From Mesorhizobium carmichaelinearum (GTDB lineage Bacteria > Pseudomonadota > Alphaproteobacteria > Rhizobiales > Rhizobiaceae), in assembly GCF_900199455.1 (NCBI RefSeq), contig NZ_FZQR01000004.1, forward strand, positions 372,001 to 436,000: DNA of 64,000 nt. Direction: 5' to 3'. The stretch's first letter is position 1; each line of letters starts with the position of its first letter. Made by a program: the position numbers and the translations under genes. The notes below the pieces were generated by a model. It was not told where the DNA came from, did not search any database, and saw only the letters and a list, made by a program, of their open reading frames with translations. Positions 30,798 through 41,303 of this stretch are shown one piece after another.

Positions 30798-33700
30798 TCA
30801 GTGCAACCGCCCGCTGGCGTGGGCCAGCATGGTGTAGACCTTGCCGGTATCCGACGTCAGGTAGGTCTGCGCCATGATGTTGTCGCGGTCGTTGCGCGAG
30901 ACATCCTTGAGCAGCTTTTCGAAGTCGTCGCAGTAACGGTCGACAGCGGCGCGGAACTCGGCCTCTCCCTGATACTTGCGGCGGATTTCGTCGAAGGTCT
31001 GCTGACCCTTCAGCGTGTAGAGCCGGCGCGTGAACACGTCCCGCTCGCCGCGCCGATAGCGGTTCCACAGCTCGATCGAAGCATCGTGGTCGATCGCCCG
31101 CGCAATATCGACGGACAGCGAGTTCAGTGATTCCACAACATGCAGCGGCGAGCGCTGGGCAGGGGCCGCGCGCGGTGCTTCCGCGGGCGCCGAAGGTGGT
31201 GCTGCCGGCCTGAGATCCGCATCGTTCGATGCCGCGGTCAGGAGATCACGCACCCAGCCGCCCTGCGGCGTGCGGGCGCCGGCGTCAGGACGCTGGCGCG
31301 GTGCCGCCTCGGCCGGACGCTCGAGATCGAGCGTGCCGCGAAGTGCTGCGCCACCCAGCGGCGCCTGGGGCGTGCGAAGCTCCGGCTGCGGTGCCGGCGC
31401 GCGACGCGGCGGCTCGGCAGGACGTGCCGCCGGCGCTTGCGGCGCCGGGCGCAGCGGGCGTGGCTCAGCGGCATCGCCGCCGCCGCGACCGGACTTCGCA
31501 ACGATGTCCGAAAGCTCCTTCAGGGCGTTGATCTGCTCCGAAACGGCGCGGCGGATGGCGGAGGTCGATTCCTTTGCCTCTTCCGGCATCTCGATGACGC
31601 CCTTCTTGAGCTCGGCGCGGGTCAGGTCGAGTTCGCTCTTGATCGAGCTCGCGGTGCGCCGCATCTCATCGGTGGCATCGGCGAAGCGCTTGGTGGCGGA
31701 ATCGACGACATCGGTGATGGCGTTGCGGATCTTGTCGGCCGATTCCATCGTCTTGCCTTCGGCGTTCTGCAGCGTCTGGCCGACGAGGTTCTCGAACGAG
31801 CGCATGACCCTTTCGAGATCTTCCGACTTCTTGACCAGGCCGACTGCGAGATCTTCGAGCGACGACTGCCTTTCCAGCGTGTGTTCGAGGTTGCTCTGGG
31901 CCGAGCTCAACAGGTCCGAGGCGCTGGCCAGCAGACGGCTGTGTTCATCGAACTTGGTGGCGATCGAGGCCACTTCGCGCAAGGTCGACGAAGACAGTTC
32001 CGTCAGCCTCGTGGTGTTCGAATCGACCAGACGCGCCGAGCTGGCGAAGGTCTGAGCCGCCTTTTCGGTGGTGGCCGCGAAGCTCTGCGTGCTGCCGGTC
32101 AGGCGTTCGTCGACCTGGCCGAGGTTGACCGCGGCCTGCTCGATCAGCTGGCCGAGCTGCGAGCTGGAGTTGGTCATGCGGCCGATCAGATCGGCAACGC
32201 TGTCCGACAGCGACGAGCGGGCGCCTTCGACCGCCGACAAGGTCTCGGCGGTGCGGCTGGCGAGCGCGTTGACCAAGGCTGCATTTTCGCTGCGCAACTT
32301 CTCCGTGGCGCGTTCGGTGACCTCTTCCATGCTCTTTTGCAGTTCCGAGCCGCCCTGGGCAAAACGCTCGACCAGCGGCCGCGCGGTCTCGTCGAGGATT
32401 TTAGACATTTCGGCGGAGCGCGCCGCGAGCATGGTGTTGAGTTCGCGGGTGTTGGCGCCGATCGTCTTGGCGGCATCGTTGGTGCTCTGGCCGATATGCT
32501 GGCCAACAGCGGTGAAGGTCTCGGCGATCACATTGGCGCGCGAGACGAGCTGCGCCTCGGCGCTCGACACCTGCTCGTTGAGCCTCTGGCCCATCGTCTC
32601 GGTGGTGAAGGCGAGGCGGTTCTCGACACTGGCGATCTGCTCCTCGACACGGGCGGCCGCGGCCGCCGCGCTCGTTGCAAGACGCTCGTCGGCACCGGCA
32701 AGTGCCTGCTCGATTTCGCGGGCATGCACGGCCATCTCCTGGCCGGTCTGGCGCGCACGGTCAGCGACCCGCTGCTCGGTGTTGGCGAAAGCACCGACGA
32801 TGGTCTGCGCATGCTCGCCGATCGTCGAAGAGCTGTCGGCGATGCGCGCGACCAGGCGCTGGTCGGCCTCGTCGAAGATGCGGCCGATTTCCGACGCACG
32901 GTTGGACAGCGCGTCCGAACCTTCCGCGATACGCGAGACCAATTGCTGATCGGCGGCATCGAAGATGCGGCCAAGGTCCGACGCGCGGGCGGCCAGCGCT
33001 TCGGCCGATTCGCCGATGCGCACGCCGAGCCGCTGGTCGGCGCTTTCGAAGTTGCGCAGGATGTCGCCGGCGCGGGCGGCCAGCGACTGTGCTGTCTCGA
33101 CGGCGCGGGCAACCAGTTTCTGGTCGGCCGCGTCAAAGGCCCCGGCGATCTCGTTTGCACGGGCGGCGAGATGATCCGCGGTATCCTGAGCCCGGGCCGC
33201 CAACTGGTCGGTGGTTGCCTGGGCGCGGGCGGCGAGCTTTTGGTCCGCCATGTCGAAGGTACCGGCGATCTCGCCGGCTCGGGCGGCCAGCTGATCGGCG
33301 GTTTCATGGGCACGGGCCAGCAGCGAGCTGGAGGTGTCGTCGGCACGGGCCAGCAAGGCGTTCGACGTATCTTCCGCACGGGCGTGGAGGCGACGGTCGG
33401 CTTCCTCGAAGGTGCGGGCGATGTCTTCGGCCCGCGCCAGAAGGGCGGCGGAGGTCTGCTCGGCGCGCTCGGCAATCTTGCGATCGGCGTCACTGAAGGC
33501 CGCGCCGGCCTGCTCATGCAGCGTGCTGGTGACCTCCATGACCTTTTCGCGCAGGGCGCCGGCGACGAAGACCGCGCTCTTCTCTAGCACGCTGCGGACG
33601 TTGTCGACGCCGGTCGACAGCGCGCGCTCCATGGTTCCGGCGCGTTCCTCGATGATGCCGGTCTGGCGGCTGAACGCCTGCTCGATCTTGTCCACATCGG

Positions 33701-36700
33701 CGGCGATCGCGGCCGAAATGTCGGTGCTCCGGGCAGCGATCTGATCGATGTGGCCGGACAGCGAACGGTCGACGTCCTTGCGGGTCTCGGCAAGTTTGCC
33801 GAGATCGTCTTCCAGCGCGCGGCTCAGCATGTTGCGGCCTTCGGCCAGCTGGCCGACATGGCCGGCGATGATACCGTCGATATCGCCGCGGCTTTCGGTC
33901 AGCATCCGCAGGTCGGCTTCGAGGGCGCGCTTGAGAATGTCGCGGCCTTCGGCCAGCTTCTCGACCTGGCCGGCGACGAGGCCGTCGATGCTGGAGCGGC
34001 TTTCGGCGAGTTTGGCGAGATCCGCTTCGAGAGCGCGTTTGAGCACGTCGCGGCCTTCGGCCAGTTTCTCGACCTGGCCGGCCACCAGGCCGTCGATGCT
34101 CGAACGGCTCTCGGCCAGCTTGGCAAGATCGTCCTCGAGGGCCTTCGACAGAGTAGAACGGTCCTGGACGAGCCTTTCCGCATGGCTGTTCACCAGGCCG
34201 CTGACGCTCTCAAGGTCGGCTTCCAGGGTTCGCGCGAACTGTGCACGGTCATCGACAAGCTTCTGCGACTGGTCGGCAACTGCACCTCTGATCGTGTTGA
34301 GGTCGGCTTCCAAAGCTCGCTTGAGGATATCTCGGCCTTCAGCGAGCTTCTCGACCTGGCCGGAAACCAGCCCGTCAATGCTCGACCGGCCTTCGGCCAG
34401 TTTGGCGAGGTCGTCTTCCAATGCCTTGGAAAGTGTCGAGCGGTCCTGGACGAGTCTTTCGGCGTGGCTGTTCACCAACCCGCTGACGTTTCCGAGGTCG
34501 ACTTCCAGCGCTTTCGACAGTGTCGAACGGTCTTGAACAAGTCGCTCAGAGTGGCTGTTGACCAACCCGTTGACTGTTTCGAGATCGGCTTCGAGCGCCT
34601 GGGCGAACTGCGCGCGGTCGTCGACCAGCTTCTGCGACTGGTCGGCAACGGTGCTCCTGATCGTGTTGAGGTCGGCTTCCAGGGCGCGCTTGAGGATGTC
34701 GCGGCCTTCGGCCAGTTTTTCCACCTGGCCGGCGACGAGGCCGTCGATGCTGGAACGGCTGTCGGCCAGCTTGGCGAGATCGTCCTCAAGAGCTTTCGAC
34801 AGGGTCGAACGATCCTGAACCAGCCTGTTCATGTGGTCGGCGATGACGCTGTTCACATTCTGCAGGTCGGCTTCCAGAACCCGCGAAAGCTGTCCGCGGT
34901 CCTCCGCCAGTTTTTCCGACTGGCTCGATATGACGCCCTTGATGGTGTTGAGATCCGATTCCAGCGCGCGCTTGAGAATGTCGCGGCCCTCGGCCAGCTT
35001 CTCGACCTGGCCGGCGACGAGGCCATCAATGCTCGAGCGGCTTTCGGCGAGCTTGGCAAGGTCGGCTTCGAGCGTCTGCGACAGCAGGCTGCGGTCGTTG
35101 GCAAGCCGTCCCGAATGATCGTCAAGCAGGCCCCTGATGCCCGAGAGATCGCTCTCGAGCGAACGGCCGAGCTGGCTGCGGTCTTCCACCAGCTTTGCCG
35201 AATGCGCCTCGATCAGGCTCTTGATGCCGGCAATATCGTTTTCCAGGGCCTTGGCGAGCACCGCACGGCCCTCGGCGATCTTCTCGACCTGACCGGCGAC
35301 CAGCCCGTCAATGCTGGCGCGGCTGTCGGACAGTTTGCCGAGGTCGGCTTCCAGGGCGCGCGACAGGATGTTGCGGCCTTCGGCGAGCTTTCCAACGTGG
35401 CCGGCGACCATTTCATCAATGATCGTACGAGCTTGCACGAGTTTTCCAGAGTCTTCGTTGAGAGCCAGCGAGAGCCGGCTGCGGCCCTCTTCCAGCCTTT
35501 CGAGGTGGCTGCCCAGCGACGCGTCGATGGCAGCACGCGATTCATTGACCTTGCGCAGATCCTCTTCGAGAGCGCGCGCGATCAGGCTGCGGCCTTCGGC
35601 CAGCTTCTGCACCTGGTTGGTCACCGCGGCATCGATGCCGGCGCGGCCTTCGGCGAATTTCTCCAGATCCGCCTCCATGGCGGCGGCCATGCGCTCGCGG
35701 CTTTCGGAGAGCTTGCGGCTGTGGTTTTCGACGGCTTCCTCGATGCCGACGCGGGCGTCGGCAAGCCGCTGGATGTCGCTATCGAAGGAACGCGAGACGA
35801 CATGACGTGCCGCTTCCATGCGCCCGGCAAAGTCGCTGGCGCGGGCCTCCAGCATGCTCGACGTCGAGGTGACGATGTCGGCCATGTCGGCGCCGATCTG
35901 GATCTTGCCCTGATCGATCATCGCGGCCAGCGTGTCCTTGCTTTCGGCGAAGGTGTGGGCGATCTCGCGGGCGCGCTCGACCAGCGTTTCGTTGATCTGG
36001 CGGGCGCGGGCCTCGAGCGCGGCGTTCAACTTCTGGGTACCGGTGTCCAGCGCTTCGGCGCGGGTCTGGAACTCGCTGATCAGCGCCTGGCCGCGTTCGG
36101 CGAGCGTGCGCTCGATGCCGTTGAGGCTGGCTTCGAATTCCGAATTGAGGGTGCGCGCGGCACCGCCCAGCAGCGACACCATGCCGGTGGTGCGATCGTC
36201 GAGCAGATCGGTCAGCGACCGGGTCAGGCCGTCCGTCGTGTCCGTCAGCTTGGCAATGCGCGTGTCGAGCAGACTGGCGAAGGCCTCGCCGGAGGTCGAA
36301 AGCCTGTCGGTGATACGGTCGAGCCGGCCTTCGACCGAATCGAAGATCGACATCGAGCTTTCATTGATGCGGTCGATCAGCGTGTCGCCGGAATTGGTGA
36401 TCGTCATCGACAGCTTGGTCGAGGCGTTGAGGATCGAATCGCGGATGATGTCGCTGGCAGCGCCGATTTCATCCCTGAGCGTCTCATGCGCCCCTGAAAT
36501 CGAGGCGCGGACGCGCTCGGCATGGGTGACGACCGCCTCGCGCTCGCTGCCGAGCCCGTCGACCAGTGAACGGATGCGGGTTTCGTTTTCCGAATAGGAG
36601 CGTTCGATCTGGTTGACTTCGCTGTGGACCAGCGTTTCCAGCTCGACGGCACGGGCAAGCGTGCGTTCGATGCCTTCGCCCATGGCCGCCACCTCGCGGC

Positions 36701-37394
36701 GAACGGCCTGGCCGATCATCATCACACGATCCTGCGCCATGTTTTCCGGCTCGGTCAGGCGGAAGGCCACTTCCGTCATCGACTGGGCGGCAATGCGCAT
36801 GTCCTGGGCGCGGCGAATCATGGCCGCGAAGGCCCAAAACAGGATGATCGGTACGATCGCCGCGATGGCGAGGCCAATCAACTCGGGACGGGCAAGGAAC
36901 TGGTCGAGTGTGCGGATCCGCCAGATGCTCGGTCCGAACAGCAGGTTGGCCAGCCCGCCGGCGCCCGCGATCCAGGCCAGCGAGACAAAGGCAACGATCC
37001 AGTAGACGGTGTTGGAGGCGCGCCTGTTGAGGCTGTGCAGGAGTGTCTTGTAATCTTTCTGACGATCGTCATTGGCCGGCGCAAAGCCCGCGGGCTGCGT
37101 GCCATTGCCATTGCGTGTCTCGACGGGGCGCAGTTCGGCGGGCTTGGCCTTTGGCGCGGACTGATTGGCAATGGGGGCCTGATTGGCGGCGGGGGCCGGC
37201 TTCTGGCTGCGTCCCTCGCGGGCCAGTTCGTCGGCGGCTTGAGATATCTGCGCTTCCAGATCTTCCATCGAAGCCGCGATATCGAGATCGCCGCTGCCGA
37301 CATCGCTGCTGAGGTCGAGATCGAGCGCCTTTTCCAGTTCCCTGGCCACGTCGCTGTCGAGATTTCTCGTCGTCGTCGTTGGTTTCTTTGCCAT
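30798..37394 (-). CDS. Giant coiled-coil growth pole ring protein (GPR/RgsE-like)
   Basis: A 2198-residue membrane-anchored protein. A disordered N-terminus (1-120) precedes two membrane helices at about 131-154 and 172-193. About 1700 residues of apolipoprotein-like coiled coil follow, then a proline-rich linker near residue 2050 and a conserved helical C-terminus (DASIELWNRYRRGERDVFTRRLYTL). This matches the GPR protein of Agrobacterium, RgsE in Sinorhizobium, which forms a ring at the growth pole and is needed for unipolar growth; identity is by architecture and length, not alignment. At least five near-identical copies of SSIDGLVAGQVEKLAEGRD lie in the middle, separated by related heptads. 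ATG 37394 has GAAGG upstream; the frame is open to 37511. The gene is divergent from an HPt gene. Confidence 0.8.
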   Translation of the reverse strand: MAKKPTTTTRNLDSDVARELEKALDLDLSSDVGSGDLDIAASMEDLEAQISQAADELAREGRSQKPAPAANQAPIANQSAPKAKPAELRPVETRNGNGTQPAGFAPANDDRQKDYKTLLHSLNRRASNTVYWIVAFVSLAWIAGAGGLANLLFGPSIWRIRTLDQFLARPELIGLAIAAIVPIILFWAFAAMIRRAQDMRIAAQSMTEVAFRLTEPENMAQDRVMMIGQAVRREVAAMGEGIERTLARAVELETLVHSEVNQIERSYSENETRIRSLVDGLGSEREAVVTHAERVRASISGAHETLRDEIGAASDIIRDSILNASTKLSMTITNSGDTLIDRINESSMSIFDSVEGRLDRITDRLSTSGEAFASLLDTRIAKLTDTTDGLTRSLTDLLDDRTTGMVSLLGGAARTLNSEFEASLNGIERTLAERGQALISEFQTRAEALDTGTQKLNAALEARARQINETLVERAREIAHTFAESKDTLAAMIDQGKIQIGADMADIVTSTSSMLEARASDFAGRMEAARHVVSRSFDSDIQRLADARVGIEEAVENHSRKLSESRERMAAAMEADLEKFAEGRAGIDAAVTNQVQKLAEGRSLIARALEEDLRKVNESRAAIDASLGSHLERLEEGRSRLSLALNEDSGKLVQARTIIDEMVAGHVGKLAEGRNILSRALEADLGKLSDSRASIDGLVAGQVEKIAEGRAVLAKALENDIAGIKSLIEAHSAKLVEDRSQLGRSLESDLSGIRGLLDDHSGRLANDRSLLSQTLEADLAKLAESRSSIDGLVAGQVEKLAEGRDILKRALESDLNTIKGVISSQSEKLAEDRGQLSRVLEADLQNVNSVIADHMNRLVQDRSTLSKALEDDLAKLADSRSSIDGLVAGQVEKLAEGRDILKRALEADLNTIRSTVADQSQKLVDDRAQFAQALEADLETVNGLVNSHSERLVQDRSTLSKALEVDLGNVSGLVNSHAERLVQDRSTLSKALEDDLAKLAEGRSSIDGLVSGQVEKLAEGRDILKRALEADLNTIRGAVADQSQKLVDDRAQFARTLEADLESVSGLVNSHAERLVQDRSTLSKALEDDLAKLAESRSSIDGLVAGQVEKLAEGRDVLKRALEADLAKLAESRSSIDGLVAGQVEKLAEGRDILKRALEADLRMLTESRGDIDGIIAGHVGQLAEGRNMLSRALEDDLGKLAETRKDVDRSLSGHIDQIAARSTDISAAIAADVDKIEQAFSRQTGIIEERAGTMERALSTGVDNVRSVLEKSAVFVAGALREKVMEVTSTLHEQAGAAFSDADRKIAERAEQTSAALLARAEDIARTFEEADRRLHARAEDTSNALLARADDTSSSLLARAHETADQLAARAGEIAGTFDMADQKLAARAQATTDQLAARAQDTADHLAARANEIAGAFDAADQKLVARAVETAQSLAARAGDILRNFESADQRLGVRIGESAEALAARASDLGRIFDAADQQLVSRIAEGSDALSNRASEIGRIFDEADQRLVARIADSSSTIGEHAQTIVGAFANTEQRVADRARQTGQEMAVHAREIEQALAGADERLATSAAAAAARVEEQIASVENRLAFTTETMGQRLNEQVSSAEAQLVSRANVIAETFTAVGQHIGQSTNDAAKTIGANTRELNTMLAARSAEMSKILDETARPLVERFAQGGSELQKSMEEVTERATEKLRSENAALVNALASRTAETLSAVEGARSSLSDSVADLIGRMTNSSSQLGQLIEQAAVNLGQVDERLTGSTQSFAATTEKAAQTFASSARLVDSNTTRLTELSSSTLREVASIATKFDEHSRLLASASDLLSSAQSNLEHTLERQSSLEDLAVGLVKKSEDLERVMRSFENLVGQTLQNAEGKTMESADKIRNAITDVVDSATKRFADATDEMRRTASSIKSELDLTRAELKKGVIEMPEEAKESTSAIRRAVSEQINALKELSDIVAKSGRGGGDAAEPRPLRPAPQAPAARPAEPPRRAPAPQPELRTPQAPLGGAALRGTLDLERPAEAAPRQRPDAGARTPQGGWVRDLLTAASNDADLRPAAPPSAPAEAPRAAPAQRSPLHVVESLNSLSVDIARAIDHDASIELWNRYRRGERDVFTRRLYTLKGQQTFDEIRRKYQGEAEFRAAVDRYCDDFEKLLKDVSRNDRDNIMAQTYLTSDTGKVYTMLAHASGRLH

Positions 37395-37536
37395 GCCTTC
37401 GCTACCCTGTACTAGCTGCCGCGGGCTTATAATTGTCTTTGTCGTACCCCGCGCAGGAGGCTGAAAATGGACCCCTCGTATCGTAATGACACAGGGGGGT
37501 AAAGAAAACATGCATTCCGCGGGATACGTAAAACTT

Positions 37537-37553
37537 TAAATATAAGGTTAACG
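37537..37553. promoter_or_regulatory. CtrA-box-like site in the GPR/HPt divergent promoter
   Basis: TTTAA and TTAAC half-sites stand close together. Read as TAAA-N7-TTAAC, the site differs by one base from the CtrA consensus TTAA-N7-TTAAC; read as TTAA, the spacer is eight. The 272-base gap is AT-rich compared with its surroundings and has another CATTAACCC near 37600. CtrA control is an inference that fits the cell-cycle role of the neighbouring genes. Confidence 0.35.
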
Positions 37554-37666
37554 GAAGCGTGATTTAGGCGCCGCTTTCGCAACATTTTTCCCGGCCATTC
37601 ATTAACCCGTTGTCCATTGGATTCGCCTAGTTTTTCAGGCGACCGAAGAAAACGGAGTTCGAGTTC

Positions 37667-38035
37667 ATGCGTGGCGAAAGCGGCATTGCCTTCTCAATGC
37701 CCGGGGGCGACGTATCGGGAACCAGACAGTCCCGACCGGTCGATTTGGCACACCTTGCCCGGCAGACGATGGGCGACCGCGCCCTCGAGCAGGAGGTGCT
37801 GGCGCTGTTTGTACAGCAGGCGCTGTCGGTACGCGACAAAATAGTCGATGCCGATCTCAAGGATCGGCTCCTGCTGGCGCATGGTTTGAAGGGGTCGGCT
37901 CGCGGCGTCGGCGCCTTCGCCATCGCCGATTGCGCCACCGAGATCGAGCGGAGCCCGGAAGACGGCCAGACGCTCAAGCGGCTTGGCAAGCTCATCGACG
38001 AAGTGCGCGATTTCATCGCCGCCATCAATCGCTGA
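37667..38035 (+). CDS. HPt-domain phosphotransfer protein
   Basis: A 122-residue single-domain histidine phosphotransfer protein, an intermediate that shuttles phosphate between response regulator domains. The phospho-acceptor histidine is in LLLAHGLKGSARGVGAF near residue 70, with the surrounding HxLKGSA pattern intact. No kinase is adjacent. It is divergent from the giant polar-growth gene, and its position suggests, without proving, a link to polar signalling. It is not ChpT, which is larger. GGAG lies nine bases before the ATG. Confidence 0.85.
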   Translation: MRGESGIAFSMPGGDVSGTRQSRPVDLAHLARQTMGDRALEQEVLALFVQQALSVRDKIVDADLKDRLLLAHGLKGSARGVGAFAIADCATEIERSPEDGQTLKRLGKLIDEVRDFIAAINR

Positions 38036-38131
38036 CCCGGTTTGTGGAAAAACGTCACCGAGCGGCGCTTTCGCGCGGCAGTTGACTTGTCTGCCGGAGT
38101 GATTATCTCGGCGGAAACTCTCAGGTGACAA

Positions 38132-38452
38132 ATGACCAAACTGACCTTCATCGCCCATGACGGCACACAATTCGACGTGGATGCCGAAAACGGCTCGACG
38201 GTCATGGAAAACGCCATCCGCCACGCCGTGCCGGGGATCGAGGCGGAGTGCGGCGGCGCCTGCGCCTGCGCCACCTGCCATGTCTATGTCGATGAGGCCT
38301 GGACGGCGGAAGTCGGCGAGCCGGAGGCGATGGAAGAGGACATGCTGGACTTCGCCTACGACGTCCAGCCGAATTCGCGGCTGTCCTGCCAGATCAAGGT
38401 GCGCGACGCGCTCGACGGCCTGGTGGTGCGGGTGCCGGAGCGCCAGGGCTAA
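38132..38452 (+). CDS. [2Fe-2S] ferredoxin, adrenodoxin type
   Basis: A 106-residue electron carrier. The cluster ligands follow the adrenodoxin pattern CX5CX2C in [11 protein letters not shown], with the fourth cysteine in RLSCQIKV near residue 85; one extra cysteine sits inside the loop. AGGTGA precedes the ATG. The gene lies 98 bases upstream of a ferredoxin-NADP reductase, so the two probably form one electron-transfer chain, possibly serving a cytochrome P450 or Fe-S cluster assembly. Confidence 0.92.
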   Translation: MTKLTFIAHDGTQFDVDAENGSTVMENAIRHAVPGIEAECGGACACATCHVYVDEAWTAEVGEPEAMEEDMLDFAYDVQPNSRLSCQIKVRDALDGLVVRVPERQG

Positions 38453-38484
38453 GGCGGCGCCGGCCCACGATCCAATTTCTTTGA

Positions 38485-39582
<1,098 letters not shown>

Positions 39583-39591
39583 GAAGCGTTT

Positions 39592-41073
39592 CTATTCCGC
39601 GAGAACGGGCGCGGCCGCCTCGTCGCGGCCACGCAGCGCCCTTTCCGGCATCAACATCATTGCGACAAGCCCCAGCATCAGCGTGATGCCGGCGGTGATG
39701 AAGATCATCACGAACGGCAACGCCGATGTCAGCTGAATATGCGTCTGCGAGCCCTCGGCGGAGAGCGGCAGGCCATAGCCGAGCGCGACGGCGCCGAGCA
39801 GGGCGACGCCCAACGCGCCACCCAGCGTACGCAGGAAGGTCAGTACGCCGGTCGCAACCCCGAGATGGGCTCGGTCGACGGCATTCTGGACAGAGACGGT
39901 CGCGACCGGGAATGTCGTGCCGCCGCCCAAGCCGATCAGGGTGGTCAGGATCTCGACCTCGAGCAGCGAGGCGTGTTCCGCAATGGCACTGAGCACGCCG
40001 ATGCTGGCAATGGCCAGAGTGATGCCGAACATGGCGATACGCTTGTAGTGCACGAAGCGGGGGATCAGGCGGCCGCTGGAAGCGGCACCGGCGACCGTGC
40101 CGAGCAGAAGGCCGAGCATGGCCATTCCCGATTCGCTGACGGACAGCCCGATGACGGTTTGCAAATAGACCGGCAAGTAGACCGACGCGCCGATATTCGC
40201 CGCCTGCAGCAGGAACATCGACAGCGCACCGGCGAGCATGATCGGGTTGCTCAGCACTTCAAGCGAGATCAACGGCTCGGCGGCCCTCAGCAGCCTCAGG
40301 GCGAACAAGGCCCAGAACACGGCAGAACAGGCCACCAGCCCGAAGATTTCGCGCGAGAACCACGGATAGGTGCTGCCGCCCCAGTTGAGTGCCAGAAGCA
40401 GAAGTGCGGTGGCGATGACCAGCAGTACAGCGCCCAATCCGTCGATGCGGTGATGTTTGGCTGCGATCGGCAGCTTCTTCAGCGGCTTGTTGATGATCGC
40501 CATGGCCAGGAGCCCAAGCGGAATGTTGATCCAGAAGATCAGCGACCAGTGCAGATGCTGCGCGAAGGTGCCGCCCAGCAATGGCCCGGCAATGCTGGCA
40601 ACGGCCCAGGTGCCGGAGACCCATGCCGCATAGCGTGCGCGTTCGCGGGGCGGCACGAGGTCGCCGATCACGGTTTGCGCCAGCGCAAACAGACCGCCGC
40701 CGCCGGCACCCTGGATCGCGCGCCCTATCACCAGCATGAACATGTTGGGAGCCATGGCGCTGACCACCGATCCGATGAGGAAGATGAGGATCGCCGCGTA
40801 AACGGTCGGGCGACGGCCATAAACATCTGAAATCTTGCCGTAGAGCGGTGCCACGGCGGTTGCGGTCAGGAGATACCCGGTGACCATCCAGGGCAGATAC
40901 TCGGCATGGCCGAGCGCTCGCGCGATGGTCGGCATGGCTGGCGCAATGATGGTCTGATCGAGCGCCGCCAGCAGCATGGACAGGAGAACGCCGCCGATGA
41001 TGGCATTCTTCTCACTTTCGGTCAGCGGTGTGGCGGCAGCCGCCATGGTCTGCTTGTCGGCAGCCTGGTCCAT
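39592..41073 (-). CDS. DHA2-family MFS drug exporter (EmrB/QacA type)
   Basis: A 493-residue proton-driven exporter with fourteen predicted membrane helices. Family signatures include LDQTIIAPAMPTIARALG in helix 1, the motif A loop GKISDVYGRRP, and motif C-like GAGGGGLFALAQTVIGD. Substrates are probably hydrophobic toxic compounds. No fused EmrA-like membrane fusion protein gene is adjacent. The ribosome binding site is weak. Tandem TTCGAAAC words about 155 bases upstream may be an operator. Confidence 0.9.
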   Translation of the reverse strand: MDQAADKQTMAAAATPLTESEKNAIIGGVLLSMLLAALDQTIIAPAMPTIARALGHAEYLPWMVTGYLLTATAVAPLYGKISDVYGRRPTVYAAILIFLIGSVVSAMAPNMFMLVIGRAIQGAGGGGLFALAQTVIGDLVPPRERARYAAWVSGTWAVASIAGPLLGGTFAQHLHWSLIFWINIPLGLLAMAIINKPLKKLPIAAKHHRIDGLGAVLLVIATALLLLALNWGGSTYPWFSREIFGLVACSAVFWALFALRLLRAAEPLISLEVLSNPIMLAGALSMFLLQAANIGASVYLPVYLQTVIGLSVSESGMAMLGLLLGTVAGAASSGRLIPRFVHYKRIAMFGITLAIASIGVLSAIAEHASLLEVEILTTLIGLGGGTTFPVATVSVQNAVDRAHLGVATGVLTFLRTLGGALGVALLGAVALGYGLPLSAEGSQTHIQLTSALPFVMIFITAGITLMLGLVAMMLMPERALRGRDEAAAPVLAE

Positions 41074-41226
41074 AGTCTTTGTCCATGTGCTTTGCGCGCT
41101 GTCCGGTCACCGATTGGGCTTTCCTGGTGTGTCCGCCGCGCGATCGGTCGTGGTGCTCGTGCCTCGAGGGTTGTGCCCTGCCAACCCGTGATATGTCGTT
41201 TCCGTATAGGCCGATTTCGACTGCCC

Positions 41227-41246
41227 TTCGAAACTTTTCGAAACTG
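41227..41246. promoter_or_regulatory. Tandem 10-bp direct repeat upstream of the DHA2 exporter
   Basis: TTCGAAACTT is followed at once by TTCGAAACTG, so two identical eight-base words are spaced exactly one helical turn apart. Each contains the palindrome TTCGAA. They lie in the 230-base gap between the exporter start and the DUF922 stop. An operator role is a guess. Confidence 0.3.
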
Positions 41247-41270
41247 GCACTACGCTTCGGCCCGTTTGGC

Positions 41271-41302
41271 TTGCATCGGCGCCATTGAGGGCGCCGATGC
41301 AA
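41271..41302 (-). terminator. Perfect stem-loop after the DUF922 gene
   Basis: TTGCATCGGCGCC pairs exactly with GGCGCCGATGCAA around a six-base loop. It starts two bases after the DUF922 stop as read on the minus strand. No T-tract follows, so it is either a weak terminator or a 3'-end stabiliser. Confidence 0.6.
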
Positions 41303-41303
41303 T

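Noticed and set aside
33750..36497. A 915-codon open frame antisense to the giant coiled-coil gene, plus an 815-codon one at 31140-33587
   Set aside because: They are shadows of the repeat-rich GC-biased GPR-like gene: no ribosome binding site, no family resemblance, and their internal repetition mirrors the sense repeats.
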